Position numbers and translations under genes: made by a program. Positions 5,749 through 14,550 of a DNA stretch of 14,697 nt are shown one piece after another. The DNA is from a bacterium (GTDB taxonomy: Bacteria > Patescibacteriota > Microgenomatia > Levybacterales > UBA12049). Each line of letters opens with the position of its first letter. Position 1 is the first letter of the stretch. Where the stretch lies: contig JAKAEF010000010.1 of NCBI GenBank assembly GCA_021820025.1, positions 1-14,697 of the forward strand, read 5' to 3'. The notes beneath the pieces are model-generated. The model saw nothing but the letters and a program-made list of their open reading frames with translations, did not search any database and was not told the DNA's origin.

Positions 5749-8700
5749 CCGGGATGAGGCGTCCAATGATTACGTTCTCTTTAAGACCAATAAGCTTGTC
5801 TACTCGGCCTTCCAATGCTGCTTCTGTTAAGACTCTTGTTGTCTCTTGGAATGAAGCTGCTGATAACCATGAATCAGAGAATAATGCAGCTTTGGTTACT
5901 CCAAGCATAACTTGTCTTCCAGTTGCTGGCTCTCCACCTTGTGAAAGGGTTTCTGCATTAACTTCTTCAAATTTGGTCTTTGTGACAAAGTCGCCTGGAA
6001 TAAGTGGAGTATCTCCAACTGTTTCTACAATAACCTTGTCAGACATTTTTCGCAAAACTACTTCAAAGTGCTTATCGTTAATAACGATACCTTGTGATTC
6101 GTATACTTTTTGTACTTCTTTAAGTAAGTATTTTTGAGATGCTTCTATTCCACTAATCTTTAAGATTTCTTTTGGATCTAAGTAGCCTCGTGCAAATGGT
6201 GTTCCTGCTACTATTTCGTCACCATCTTTTACTGATAATTCTTGAGCCATTGGAACAAAGTATTCTTGAACTTCCATTGGTTCGACTTTGGTATTTTTAA
6301 CAGTAATTTTGTATCCTTCTTCTGTTTGTTCAATTTTTACTTTACCTGTTAATTGTGAAATTGCTGACAAGTTCTTTGGTGTTCTCATTTCAAACAATTC
6401 TTCAACTCTTGGCAAACCTTGGGTAACGTCAGCCATAAGAACTCCTCCAAAGTGGCGAACCCGCATGGTAAGCTGTGTACCTGGTTCTCCAATGGATTGC
6501 GCTGCTACAACTCCAACTGGTACACCATGATCGACTTTTTTCTTTGTTGAGAAATCCCATCCATAACACATTGCACAAACTCCTTCAGAGAGAGTACATG
6601 CTAATGGAGATCTGACAACAATTTCTGAAATTTCTTCTTTTGTTAATTGTTTGCCAATTTCTGGAGTAATTTCTTCATTTACATCAACGATTACTTTTCT
6701 ATCTTTGCCAACTACTTTTTGAGCTGAGAATCGGCCAATAACTCTATCTGCCAAAGATGCTGTTCTGTCAGACTCATTTCTAATAATAATTCCATCTGTT
6801 GTTCCACAATCTTCGGATCGAATAAGGATATCATGAGATACGTCTACTAAACGTCGAGTTAAGTAACCTGCGTTTGCTGTTTTCAAAGCTGAATCAGTAA
6901 GACCTTTTCTAGATCCTCTTGCAGATGCAACGTATTCAAAGATATTCAAACCTTCTCGGAAATTAGATTTAATTGGTAATTCTACGATTTTCCCAAGAGG
7001 ATCCAAAATAAGACCTCTCATAGCAGAAAGCTGCTTTAATTGTTCTTTACCTGCACGAGCTCCTTCTGAGTCAATAATAAATCGAGTTACATTAGATGAT
7101 TTAAGATTCTTCCATGTTTGATCTGCCATTTCATCTGTTGTTTTAAGCCAAACATCGTTTGCTAATCTCTTTCTTTCGTCAAGTGTAATAAGACCTTTTT
7201 GGTATTCTTCTTCAATCTTGGTAATTTTTGTTTCTGCTTCATCAATCATTTTTTCTTTGCCTGCAACCATTTCATTATCAAATACAGAAACAGATACACC
7301 AGAAACGGTTGCTCCATGGAATCCAAGACCTTTAATGTTGTCAATTAAGTCTGCAACTTCTACTGATGTGTATTTTTCTAATGCACTGGTTACTAATCTC
7401 TTAATTCCAGATGCTTTGACTGGTTCATTAACAAAAGCCATACCAGAAAGTAATTTTTCGTTAAACATTAATCGTCCAACTGTTGTTTCTGTTGTTTGAC
7501 CGTTTACTCTAACCATGATTGGCTCTCTAAGTGCTACTTTTTTCAAATCATATGCCAAGAATGCTTCTTTTGGTTCTGCAAATGCTGGAAGTTCTTTTCT
7601 TCGCAATTCTTCATTTAAAGTTGTTAAGTAGAAGACTCCCAAAGCCATTTCTTTGTTTGGCAATGTAATTGGAGATCCATCTGCTGGTTTTAATAAGTTT
7701 TGTCGAGGCATCATAAGCTCAACAGCTTCTTCTTGTGCTTTTTTAGATAATGGAATATGTACAGCCATTTGATCTCCGTCAAAGTCAGCATTGTAACCAG
7801 AACAGACACAAGGATGAAGTGCAATTGCTGATCCTTCAATAAGCTTTGGATAGAAAGCTTGAATACCTAATTTGTGAAGCGTAGGTGCACGGTTAAGTAA
7901 TACTGGATGATTTTTGGTAATTTCTTCCAAAATATCAAAGACTTCTGGACTTCGTTTTTCAATAAATCTCTTTGCACTCTTAATGTTTGGAGCAAATCCT
8001 CGTACAATTACTTCTCGCAAAACAAATGGTTTAAACATTTCAAGAGCCATTTCTTTTGGAAGTCCACATTCAGAAAGTTTTAATTCTGGTCCAACAACGA
8101 TAACAGAACGTCCTGAGTAATCAACTCTTTTACCCAAAAGGTTTTGTCTAAATCGTCCTTGTTTTCCTCTGAGCATGTCAGATAAAGATCGAAGTGGAGA
8201 TGCAACAACTTGGCTTGATCTTTGTGATGCATCTACTAATGAATCAACTGATTCTTGCAACATTCTTTTTTCGTTTCTAAGAATGATTTCTGGTGCACCC
8301 AAACTCATTAAGTGCTTTAATCTATTATTTCTATTAATAACTCTTCTGTATAAATCGTTTAAATCTGAAGTTGCAAATCTTCCTCCAGCTAATTGGACCA
8401 TAGGTCTCAAGTCTGGTGGAATAACTGGCAAGACTTCCATAAGCATAGATGTTGGAGTAATGTTTGATTTTTTCATTGCTTCAAGAAGTCTTAATCTTTT
8501 GATTAATTTAAGATATCTTTGTCCTGTTGCTTTTTCTAATTCTTTTCGAAGTTCTGAAATAACTTCATCAAAATCAAATTGTTTCATGAGGTCCAAAATT
8601 GCTTCTGCACCAGTTTTAATAGTGAAGAAAACCGGAATATCGTATTCTAATACTTTAAAGTATTCATCTTCTGATAATACAGATGAAACTTTAAGACTCT

Positions 8701-9445
8701 TTAATAAGCCTTCTAATGCAGATGCGATTTCATCGATTTTTTTACCTTCTGCTTCTGTTCTTTCTTGAAGTCTTGCCAATTTTTGTCGCAAAGACAAAGC
8801 TAATTCTTCTTTAATAAGCTTTTTTTGTTCTGGTTTACTTGTACCTTCTTCTGATTCTTTTGTTTTTTCTTCTGTTTCTTTCTTTAATTTGTTTTCTTCT
8901 GCTGTTTTTGATGCTTCTAATGCATCTTTTCTTTTTGCAATATTATCACTTAAATTATTTAATGCTTCTTTTTTCTTTTCTTCATCAATTCCTGTTACGA
9001 GGTAAGATGCATAGTAAATAACAGATTCAAGATTTTTTTGTGAAACGTCTAATACTGTTGATAATGGACTTGATGCACCTTTGAAAAACCATACGTGTGC
9101 AACTGGACTACTAAGTGTAATATGTCCCATTCTTTCTCTTCTGACTCTTGAGAGAGTAACTTCAACTCCACACTTGTCGCAAATAATACCTTTATATCGA
9201 ATTCTTTTGTATTTTCCACAATAACATTCCCAATCTTTCGTTGGTCCAAAAATTCTTTCATCAAATAAACCGTCTTTTTCTGGTCTTAGAGTTCTGTAAT
9301 TAATGGTTTCTGGTTTTGTAATTTCACCATATGACCATGCCAAAACATCTGCTTTAGAAGCTAGTAAGATTTGTAAAGATTTAAAGTCAACAAGCTTTAA
9401 ATTCTTTAATTTTTTATCATTTAATATTTTTTCTGTCATTTCCAT
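5720..9445 (-). CDS. rpoC: RNA polymerase beta' subunit
   Basis: A complete beta' (1241 residues). The N-terminal zinc site has C74, C76, C89 and C92. The lid/rudder and switch regions follow (RGKQGRFRQNLLGKRVDYSGRSVI), then the catalytic NADFDGD (552-558) that holds the active-site Mg2+. The second zinc site is C880, C950, C957 and C960. The bridge helix/trigger loop region is VAAQSIGEPGTQLTMRVRHFGG, and the C-terminal part is GLPRVEELFE and onward. The trigger-loop His (H998) is kept, but the usual Thr-Phe before it is Val-Arg (996-997). There is no large trigger-loop insertion of the E. coli kind. Residues about 155-250 are a Lys/Glu-rich, probably coiled-coil stretch in the clamp region. 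It starts 7 nt after rpoB; a second ATG two codons later (9439) is an alternative start. The stop is TAA. Confidence 0.98.
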   Translation of the reverse strand: MEMTEKILNDKKLKNLKLVDFKSLQILLASKADVLAWSYGEITKPETINYRTLRPEKDGLFDERIFGPTKDWECYCGKYKRIRYKGIICDKCGVEVTLSRVRRERMGHITLSSPVAHVWFFKGASSPLSTVLDVSQKNLESVIYYASYLVTGIDEEKKKEALNNLSDNIAKRKDALEASKTAEENKLKKETEEKTKESEEGTSKPEQKKLIKEELALSLRQKLARLQERTEAEGKKIDEIASALEGLLKSLKVSSVLSEDEYFKVLEYDIPVFFTIKTGAEAILDLMKQFDFDEVISELRKELEKATGQRYLKLIKRLRLLEAMKKSNITPTSMLMEVLPVIPPDLRPMVQLAGGRFATSDLNDLYRRVINRNNRLKHLMSLGAPEIILRNEKRMLQESVDSLVDASQRSSQVVASPLRSLSDMLRGKQGRFRQNLLGKRVDYSGRSVIVVGPELKLSECGLPKEMALEMFKPFVLREVIVRGFAPNIKSAKRFIEKRSPEVFDILEEITKNHPVLLNRAPTLHKLGIQAFYPKLIEGSAIALHPCVCSGYNADFDGDQMAVHIPLSKKAQEEAVELMMPRQNLLKPADGSPITLPNKEMALGVFYLTTLNEELRRKELPAFAEPKEAFLAYDLKKVALREPIMVRVNGQTTETTVGRLMFNEKLLSGMAFVNEPVKASGIKRLVTSALEKYTSVEVADLIDNIKGLGFHGATVSGVSVSVFDNEMVAGKEKMIDEAETKITKIEEEYQKGLITLDERKRLANDVWLKTTDEMADQTWKNLKSSNVTRFIIDSEGARAGKEQLKQLSAMRGLILDPLGKIVELPIKSNFREGLNIFEYVASARGSRKGLTDSALKTANAGYLTRRLVDVSHDILIRSEDCGTTDGIIIRNESDRTASLADRVIGRFSAQKVVGKDRKVIVDVNEEITPEIGKQLTKEEISEIVVRSPLACTLSEGVCAMCYGWDFSTKKKVDHGVPVGVVAAQSIGEPGTQLTMRVRHFGGVLMADVTQGLPRVEELFEMRTPKNLSAISQLTGKVKIEQTEEGYKITVKNTKVEPMEVQEYFVPMAQELSVKDGDEIVAGTPFARGYLDPKEILKISGIEASQKYLLKEVQKVYESQGIVINDKHFEVVLRKMSDKVIVETVGDTPLIPGDFVTKTKFEEVNAETLSQGGEPATGRQVMLGVTKAALFSDSWLSAASFQETTRVLTEAALEGRVDKLIGLKENVIIGRLIPVDGKAQDTV

Positions 9446-9452
9446 AGTATTA

Positions 9453-12400
9453 TTACTTTAATTCTGCTGCCTCTTCAGCTTCTGGGGTCTCTATTGTATC
9501 ATCTTTTACGTCTTCTGGCGAGACTGTTTCTTCTGCACCCAAGACTTCTTCTAATTCTTTTGCTTCTTGTTCTGTTTTTTCTTCATCTGCATCTTGTGCT
9601 GCTGTTGTACTTGCTGCAGCTGGATCATCTCCTGCTGCTGATGCTGCAGGTGCAGAGGTTGTATCATCTGCTGCAATTGCTGCTCCAACTGGCTTTACAC
9701 CAATACCTAAAGCTTGTAATTCTTTAACGAGAACATGGAAAGATTCTGGTACTGTTGGTGTTGGGATATCTGTTCCCTTAACCATAGCTTCAAATGCTTT
9801 ACTTCGACCAACAACATCGTCAGATTTAATTGTTAACATTTCTTGCAAAATGTATCGTGCTCTGTGTGATTCGAGTGCCCAAACTTCCATTTCTCCAAGT
9901 CTCTGTCCTCCCATTTGTGCTTTTCCTCCAAGAGGTTGTTGAGTAACGAGAGAGTATGGACCAGTACTTCTTGCATGAGCTTTGTCTTCAACCATGTGAA
10001 TAAGTTTCATAATGTATTCAATTCCAACAACAACTGGATTTTCAAATGGTTGTCCTGTTCTACCATCAAATACTTGTGCTTTTCCATTAACTGGAAGTCC
10101 TGCTTCTTTTAATAATTCAACAATTCTGTCTTCTGAAATCTTTTCAAAGACTGGAACTGCAACTTTTTGACCTAATTTTTGTGCTGCCCAACCTAAATGA
10201 GCTTCAAGAATCTGGCCCAAGTTCATACGAGCAAGCACAGAGATAGGCTGAATAACGATATCTACTGGTGTTCCATCAGCCAAATAAGGCATGTCTGCTG
10301 CTGGAAGAATTCTTGAAATAACACCTTTGTTTCCGTGTCGTCCTGCTAATTTATCTCCAACTACTACATGTCTAAATTGTGCAACTTCTACAATAATTTT
10401 TCTGATTGTTCCAGGCTCTAATTCATCACCTTGTTTTCGGTCTAAGATTTGTACATTAACAACTGTTCCTCTTTCTCCGTGTGGCATTCTAAGGGATGTG
10501 TCTCTTACTTCCCGTGCTTGTTCTCCAAAGATAGCTCTAAGTAATCTTTCTTCTGCTGTTAATTCTGTTTCACCTTTTGGAGCAATTTTACCAACAAGAA
10601 TGGCACCTGGTTCAACTTCTGATCCAACAACAATAATTCCGTCTTCATCAAGGTTTGCCAAGTCTTCTTCTGAAACATTTGGAATATCTCTTGTTGTTTC
10701 TTCAGGGCCTAATTTTGTTTCGACAACTGCTGCTTCATATTTTTCAATATGGATAGAAGATAATTTGTCTTCTTTTACTAATTTATCTGAGATAACAATA
10801 GCATCTTCATAACCCAAACCTTCAAATGATGTGTATGCAATTAAAAGATTTTGTCCAAGTGCTAATTCTCCATTTTGTGCGGCTGGACCGTCAATTAAAA
10901 TATCACCCTTTTTCACTTTTTGATTTAAGACTACTTTTGCTCTTTGTGTATATGCAGTTGCATTAGATGTTCTAACGAATGCATGAATTGGATATCCTGC
11001 TTTTTGTCCTTCTTTTCCTTCTACCAAAATGCCATTTGCATCTACTTTTGCAACAATTCCGTCAAATGGTGCTCTAACAACTCTACCCATGATCTCTGCA
11101 ACAACGTTTTCCATACCTGTTCCGACAACTGGTGATTCTGGATGAACAAGTGGGACTGCTTGACATTGCATGTGAGTACCCATAAGAGCTCTGTTAGCTT
11201 CATCGTGAGCAACAAATGGAATAAGTGATGCAGATGCTCCAACAACTTGTCGTGGAGTAACATCAATATATTCAATTTTTTCTTTATCTACTTCCAAAAA
11301 CTCTCCTCTGTATCTTGCTGGTACACGATCTGCATTAAATTGATCTTTTTCGTTTAATGAACCAGCATGAGTAATGTAGTGTTTTTGTTCGTCTTCTGCA
11401 TCTACATACACAATCTCATCAGTTGCTTTTCCATTGACAACTTTTCTGTATGGAGTTTCCAAGAATCCATGTTCATTTACTCTTGTGTAGAGTGCTAAAT
11501 AGGTAACCAGACCAATATTTGGACCTTCAGGACTACGGATCGGACATACTCTTCCATATTGGGAAGCATTTATGTCACGAATAGAGAAGGCAGCTCTCTC
11601 CCTAGAGATACCTCCGGTACCCATAACGGTTAAACGATTTAAGTTGTCAATTTCTGAAAGTGGATTTGTTTGGTCTAAAATTGTTGAAAGTTGTGAGGTT
11701 CGGAAGAATTCATTTAGAGATGCCATAATTGGTCTTGCATTAATAAGATTACTAATGGATACTGGAACATCTGCTTGAATAAGAGACATTCTTTCTTTAA
11801 TACTTCTTTCAAGTCTAAGAACTCCAACTCTGAATGCTGTTGTTGCTACCAATTCACCTACTGATCTAACTCTTCGGTTTGCTAAAGAATCAATATCATC
11901 AATTACACCAATTCCGTGAGTTAGGTTAATTAAATATGCAATTGTTCCAATAATGTCATCTACTGTTAATGTTCTAACTTCTGCTTGGTTAAATCCTGTT
12001 GTGCCATTAAGTTTTTTGTTTACTTTGTATCGGCCAACTGTACCTAAGTCATATCTTCTATTGTTGAAGAAAAGACCGTGAATGCTTTCACGAACCTTTT
12101 CTAAAACAATAGGTTCGCCAGGATGCATCTTCTTGAAAATTTCAATTAATGCTTCTGTTTCTGATGTTGTTTCATCTTTTGTTAAAGTATTTCCTAAATA
12201 ATCTTCTGTATCTTGTAGATTAGCAAATTTGTCTTTAATATCTGCATTTGCAGAAAGACCTAATGCTCGCAAGAATGTTGTTACTGCAAATTTTCTTCTT
12301 CTGTCAATTTTTACGGTAATTGTGCCATGTCGTGTTGTTGCAAATTCTAACCAAGATCCGTGTGCTGGTCTAATTTCTGCGTTGAAAAGTTGTTTTCCGG

Positions 12401-12848
12401 TTACTGGGTCAATTGAGGAGGTGAAGAAGACGCCTGGGGATCTGACAAGTTGATTAACAACTGCTCTTTCAATACCATTAACAATAAAAGTTCCTCGCTC
12501 TGTCATTTGAGGAATATCTCCTAAGAAGATTTCTTGTCTTTGTGCTTTTCCTGTTTTTTTATTCAATAATGTTGCTTCTACATATAAAGGAGCATCAAAT
12601 GTAATTCCTTTTGCAATTGCTTCTTGTGGAGTAACAGATGGTTTGCCAAGTCTGTAAGAATCTAAAGAAAGACTCCAGTTTTTTTCTGTAAAGTCATCAA
12701 CAGGTGAGATTTCTTTTAAAGTTTCGCCAATAGCATTTTCTAAAAACCATTTGTAGGAGGTACGTTGGATTGCCAAAAGATCAAGCTTTGGCAATACTGT
12801 ATAGTTTCTTCCCCAGTTTTGTCTTGTAATAGTATCTGTTTTTGGCAT
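9453..12848 (-). CDS. rpoB: RNA polymerase beta subunit
   Basis: A complete beta subunit (1131 residues). Landmarks in order: the protrusion opening with NWGRNYTVLPKLDLLAIQ, lobe segments, the rifamycin pocket (381-410), YGRVCPIRSPEGPNIGLV, the active-site GDKLAGRHGNKGVIS, and the clamp contact KAQMGGQRLGEMEVWALE. The usual end, PESFHVLVKELQALGIGV, is followed by a 76-residue Ala/Glu/Asp-rich tail (1056-1131) without hydrophobic core, presumably disordered. Rifamycin-contact positions differ from E. coli: Q513 is Thr389, H526 is Asn402, S531 is Thr407 and L533 is Met409, while D516 and R529 are kept. It is the first gene of the operon. A promoter at 12969-12940 gives a leader of about 85 nt. 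No strong Shine-Dalgarno precedes the ATG (only AGAAAG). The stop is TAA. Confidence 0.98.
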   Translation of the reverse strand: MPKTDTITRQNWGRNYTVLPKLDLLAIQRTSYKWFLENAIGETLKEISPVDDFTEKNWSLSLDSYRLGKPSVTPQEAIAKGITFDAPLYVEATLLNKKTGKAQRQEIFLGDIPQMTERGTFIVNGIERAVVNQLVRSPGVFFTSSIDPVTGKQLFNAEIRPAHGSWLEFATTRHGTITVKIDRRRKFAVTTFLRALGLSANADIKDKFANLQDTEDYLGNTLTKDETTSETEALIEIFKKMHPGEPIVLEKVRESIHGLFFNNRRYDLGTVGRYKVNKKLNGTTGFNQAEVRTLTVDDIIGTIAYLINLTHGIGVIDDIDSLANRRVRSVGELVATTAFRVGVLRLERSIKERMSLIQADVPVSISNLINARPIMASLNEFFRTSQLSTILDQTNPLSEIDNLNRLTVMGTGGISRERAAFSIRDINASQYGRVCPIRSPEGPNIGLVTYLALYTRVNEHGFLETPYRKVVNGKATDEIVYVDAEDEQKHYITHAGSLNEKDQFNADRVPARYRGEFLEVDKEKIEYIDVTPRQVVGASASLIPFVAHDEANRALMGTHMQCQAVPLVHPESPVVGTGMENVVAEIMGRVVRAPFDGIVAKVDANGILVEGKEGQKAGYPIHAFVRTSNATAYTQRAKVVLNQKVKKGDILIDGPAAQNGELALGQNLLIAYTSFEGLGYEDAIVISDKLVKEDKLSSIHIEKYEAAVVETKLGPEETTRDIPNVSEEDLANLDEDGIIVVGSEVEPGAILVGKIAPKGETELTAEERLLRAIFGEQAREVRDTSLRMPHGERGTVVNVQILDRKQGDELEPGTIRKIIVEVAQFRHVVVGDKLAGRHGNKGVISRILPAADMPYLADGTPVDIVIQPISVLARMNLGQILEAHLGWAAQKLGQKVAVPVFEKISEDRIVELLKEAGLPVNGKAQVFDGRTGQPFENPVVVGIEYIMKLIHMVEDKAHARSTGPYSLVTQQPLGGKAQMGGQRLGEMEVWALESHRARYILQEMLTIKSDDVVGRSKAFEAMVKGTDIPTPTVPESFHVLVKELQALGIGVKPVGAAIAADDTTSAPAASAAGDDPAAASTTAAQDADEEKTEQEAKELEEVLGAEETVSPEDVKDDTIETPEAEEAAELK

Positions 12849-12869
12849 CAGTAATTACTTTCTGTAGTG

Positions 12870-12916
12870 GCAGGTCCTTGACAAAAAAATAAGGACAGGG
12901 CTCACACCCTTCCTGC
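12870..12916 (-). promoter_or_regulatory. Structured rpoB leader with attenuator-like hairpin
   Basis: The leader RNA can fold GG-A-AGGG (TGTGAG) CCCT-GT-CC followed by TTATTTTTTT, a terminator-like hairpin. Alternatively GTCCTT (12896-12891) pairs with AAGGAC (12879-12874), and GCAGG (12916-12912) with CCTGC (12874-12870), burying the T-tract in a loop. The choice between folds suggests transcription or translation control of the operon. It is a paper fold, not computed. Confidence 0.45.
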
Positions 12917-12939
12917 AATTTTTCTGCTAAGGTATCCTG

Positions 12940-12969
12940 TTTATACCATAACCTGTATTTAGATGTCAA
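12940..12969 (-). promoter_or_regulatory. Main promoter of the rpoB operon
   Basis: A consensus TTGACA (12969-12964), an 18-nt spacer, and TATAAA (12945-12940) preceded by TGG (extended -10). The predicted start is near 12933. This is the best sigma-70-type promoter in the window, fitting an essential, highly expressed operon. Confidence 0.85.
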
Positions 12970-13095
12970 GGGTTTTTGTCATTTTGCTCAAAGCTAGTAC
13001 AAGCGTAGAACAATATGAACACAAAATAGATGTACCTATATTAATACATGTTGCATAAAAATTTAGATAAAAACAGCTTTCTCCCTGCACATCAG

Positions 13096-13111
13096 ACTGG
13101 TTTAAACCAGT
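13096..13111. repeat. 16-bp perfect palindrome upstream of alaS
   Basis: ACTGGTTTAAACCAGT is a perfect palindrome followed on the plus strand by TTTAAT. It lies about 55 nt before the predicted alaS start, between the divergent rpoB and alaS promoters. It could be an operator or a small plus-strand terminator. The rest of the 310-nt gap (12849-13158) holds the two promoters and the rpoB leader. The AT-rich part 12970-13090 shows no tRNA, T-box or gene. Confidence 0.6.
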
Positions 13112-13143
13112 TTTAATAGAATGAGGCTCTATACTATGGAATT

Positions 13144-13152
13144 TGCTATAAT
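13144..13152 (+). promoter_or_regulatory. Extended -10 promoter of alaS
   Basis: TGCTATAAT: a TGn extension and a consensus -10 at 13147-13152. No -35 match is seen at the proper distance. The ATG at 13159 follows after 6 nt, so transcription should start at the start codon. Confidence 0.7.
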
Positions 13153-13158
13153 AGTAAT

Positions 13159-14550
13159 ATGACAGCCAAAGAGATAATAGATATCTATATTAGCTTCTTT
13201 GAAAAACGAGGCCATAAAAGAATTCCTAACGCCCCACTTGTGCCTGAAAATGACCCTACAACTCTTTTTACCTCATCTGGCATGCAGCCACTTGTCCCTT
13301 ATTTATTGGGAGAAACGCACCCCGCAGGAACAAGACTTGTTGATGTACAAAACTGTTTCCGAGCAGTAGATATAGATGAAGTTGGAGATAACCGTCATAC
13401 AACCTTCTTTAGAATGCTTGGCAATTGGTCTTTGGGTGACTACTTTAAAAAAGAACAACTTCCATGGATTTGGGAACTTTTAACAAAAGACTTGGGGTTT
13501 GATGCAAAAAAACTGTATGTAACCGTATTTAAAGGGGGAAATAGCGTGGATAAAGACGAAGAAAGTGTCTTAATTTGGAAAGATTTATTAACAAAAGCAG
13601 GCTTAAACCCAGAAGAACGTATTTTTTACTACCGTGCAGAAAAAAATTGGTGGTCAAGAAGTGGAACTCCTGACAAAATGCCAGCTGGAGAACCAGGCGG
13701 ACCAGATAGCGAAATTTTTTATGATTTTGGTGCAGAATTAAAACTTCATGAAAACAGTCAATTTAAAAACCAAGAATGTCATGTTAATTGCGACTGTGGC
13801 CGATTTATAGAAATCTGCAATAGTGTTTTTATGCAATACAGAAAGCAAGGTGATGGTTCTTTGGCACTATTACCAAGACCAAATGTTGATTTTGGAGGAG
13901 GATTAGAAAGACTTCTTTTAGCTCTAGAGAATCAACCGGATGTATTTAAGACTTCCCTTTTACATCCAATCATTAAAAGCTTAGAAAAACAAACAGAAAC
14001 ACCTTATAAAGGCAATGAAACAAATATGCGTATTGTTGTTGACCATCTTATTGCTGCAAGTTTTATTATTTTGACAGGCATTAAACCCTCAAATAAAGAA
14101 CAAGGATATATTTTGAGACGGCTTATTAGACGAAGCTTGGATCATCTCTATTCATTAAAAGAGACTCAAATTTCTCCAATTTTAGAATCTATAATTACAC
14201 AATACAAAGAAACCGATCCAAAACTTGAAGAAAATTTTGAAGAAATTAAAAATACCCTTTTGGAAGAAGAACAAAAATATGCAAATACAAGAAAGGAAGC
14301 CAAAAAATACATAGAGAAAAAATATAAAGGCAAAACAGTAGGCGATGAATTAATGGGAGAAAAAGAAATCTCCGCAGATGATGCATTTATTTTATATTCA
14401 ACACATGGTCTTTCTCCAACGCAAATTAAAAGTTTGGGATATACTTTTAATGATCAGGCGTTTGCTGAAAAAATGAAAGCACATAAATCATTGTCTAAAA
14501 CAGCTTCTGCGGGCAAATTTAAAGGCGGTCTAGCAGATGCACAGGAATGA
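13159..14550 (+). CDS. alaS: Alanyl-tRNA synthetase, N-terminal half up to an in-frame UGA
   Basis: 463 residues covering the class II aminoacylation domain and the tRNA-recognition domain. Motif 1 is around TTLFTSSGMQPLVPYLLG (34-51). Motif 2 is CFRAVDIDEVGDNRHTTFFRMLGNWSLGDYFK-like (66-97). Motif 3 is GGGLERLLLAL (246-256), and helical tRNA-binding elements include GYILRRLIRRS (316-326). The segment MPAGEPGGPDSE and the cluster C207-H208-C211-C213 differ from the E. coli form and resemble what I recall of CPR enzymes. The frame reaches KFKGGLADAQE, the normal lead into the editing domain, and then meets UGA (14548-14550). The enzyme continues in the same frame beyond it. As it stands this product could charge tRNA-Ala but lacks editing and C-Ala domains. 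The ATG overlaps the expected transcription start. Confidence 0.93.
   Translation: MTAKEIIDIYISFFEKRGHKRIPNAPLVPENDPTTLFTSSGMQPLVPYLLGETHPAGTRLVDVQNCFRAVDIDEVGDNRHTTFFRMLGNWSLGDYFKKEQLPWIWELLTKDLGFDAKKLYVTVFKGGNSVDKDEESVLIWKDLLTKAGLNPEERIFYYRAEKNWWSRSGTPDKMPAGEPGGPDSEIFYDFGAELKLHENSQFKNQECHVNCDCGRFIEICNSVFMQYRKQGDGSLALLPRPNVDFGGGLERLLLALENQPDVFKTSLLHPIIKSLEKQTETPYKGNETNMRIVVDHLIAASFIILTGIKPSNKEQGYILRRLIRRSLDHLYSLKETQISPILESIITQYKETDPKLEENFEEIKNTLLEEEQKYANTRKEAKKYIEKKYKGKTVGDELMGEKEISADDAFILYSTHGLSPTQIKSLGYTFNDQAFAEKMKAHKSLSKTASAGKFKGGLADAQE

Noticed and set aside
8175..8768. Long plus-strand open frame opposite rpoC
   Set aside because: It mirrors the codon pattern of rpoC, has no recognisable domain, and rpoC is certain on the other strand. 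The same applies to 10291-10812 opposite rpoB and 5658-6137 opposite rpsL/rpoC.
12850..12859. AGTAATTACT palindrome just before the rpoB ATG
   Set aside because: Only 10 nt, AT-rich and likely by chance; no supporting context.
12970..13095. T-box, tRNA or small RNA gene upstream of alaS
   Set aside because: No cloverleaf, no T-box core and no clear promoter plus terminator pair could be made out in this AT-rich stretch.
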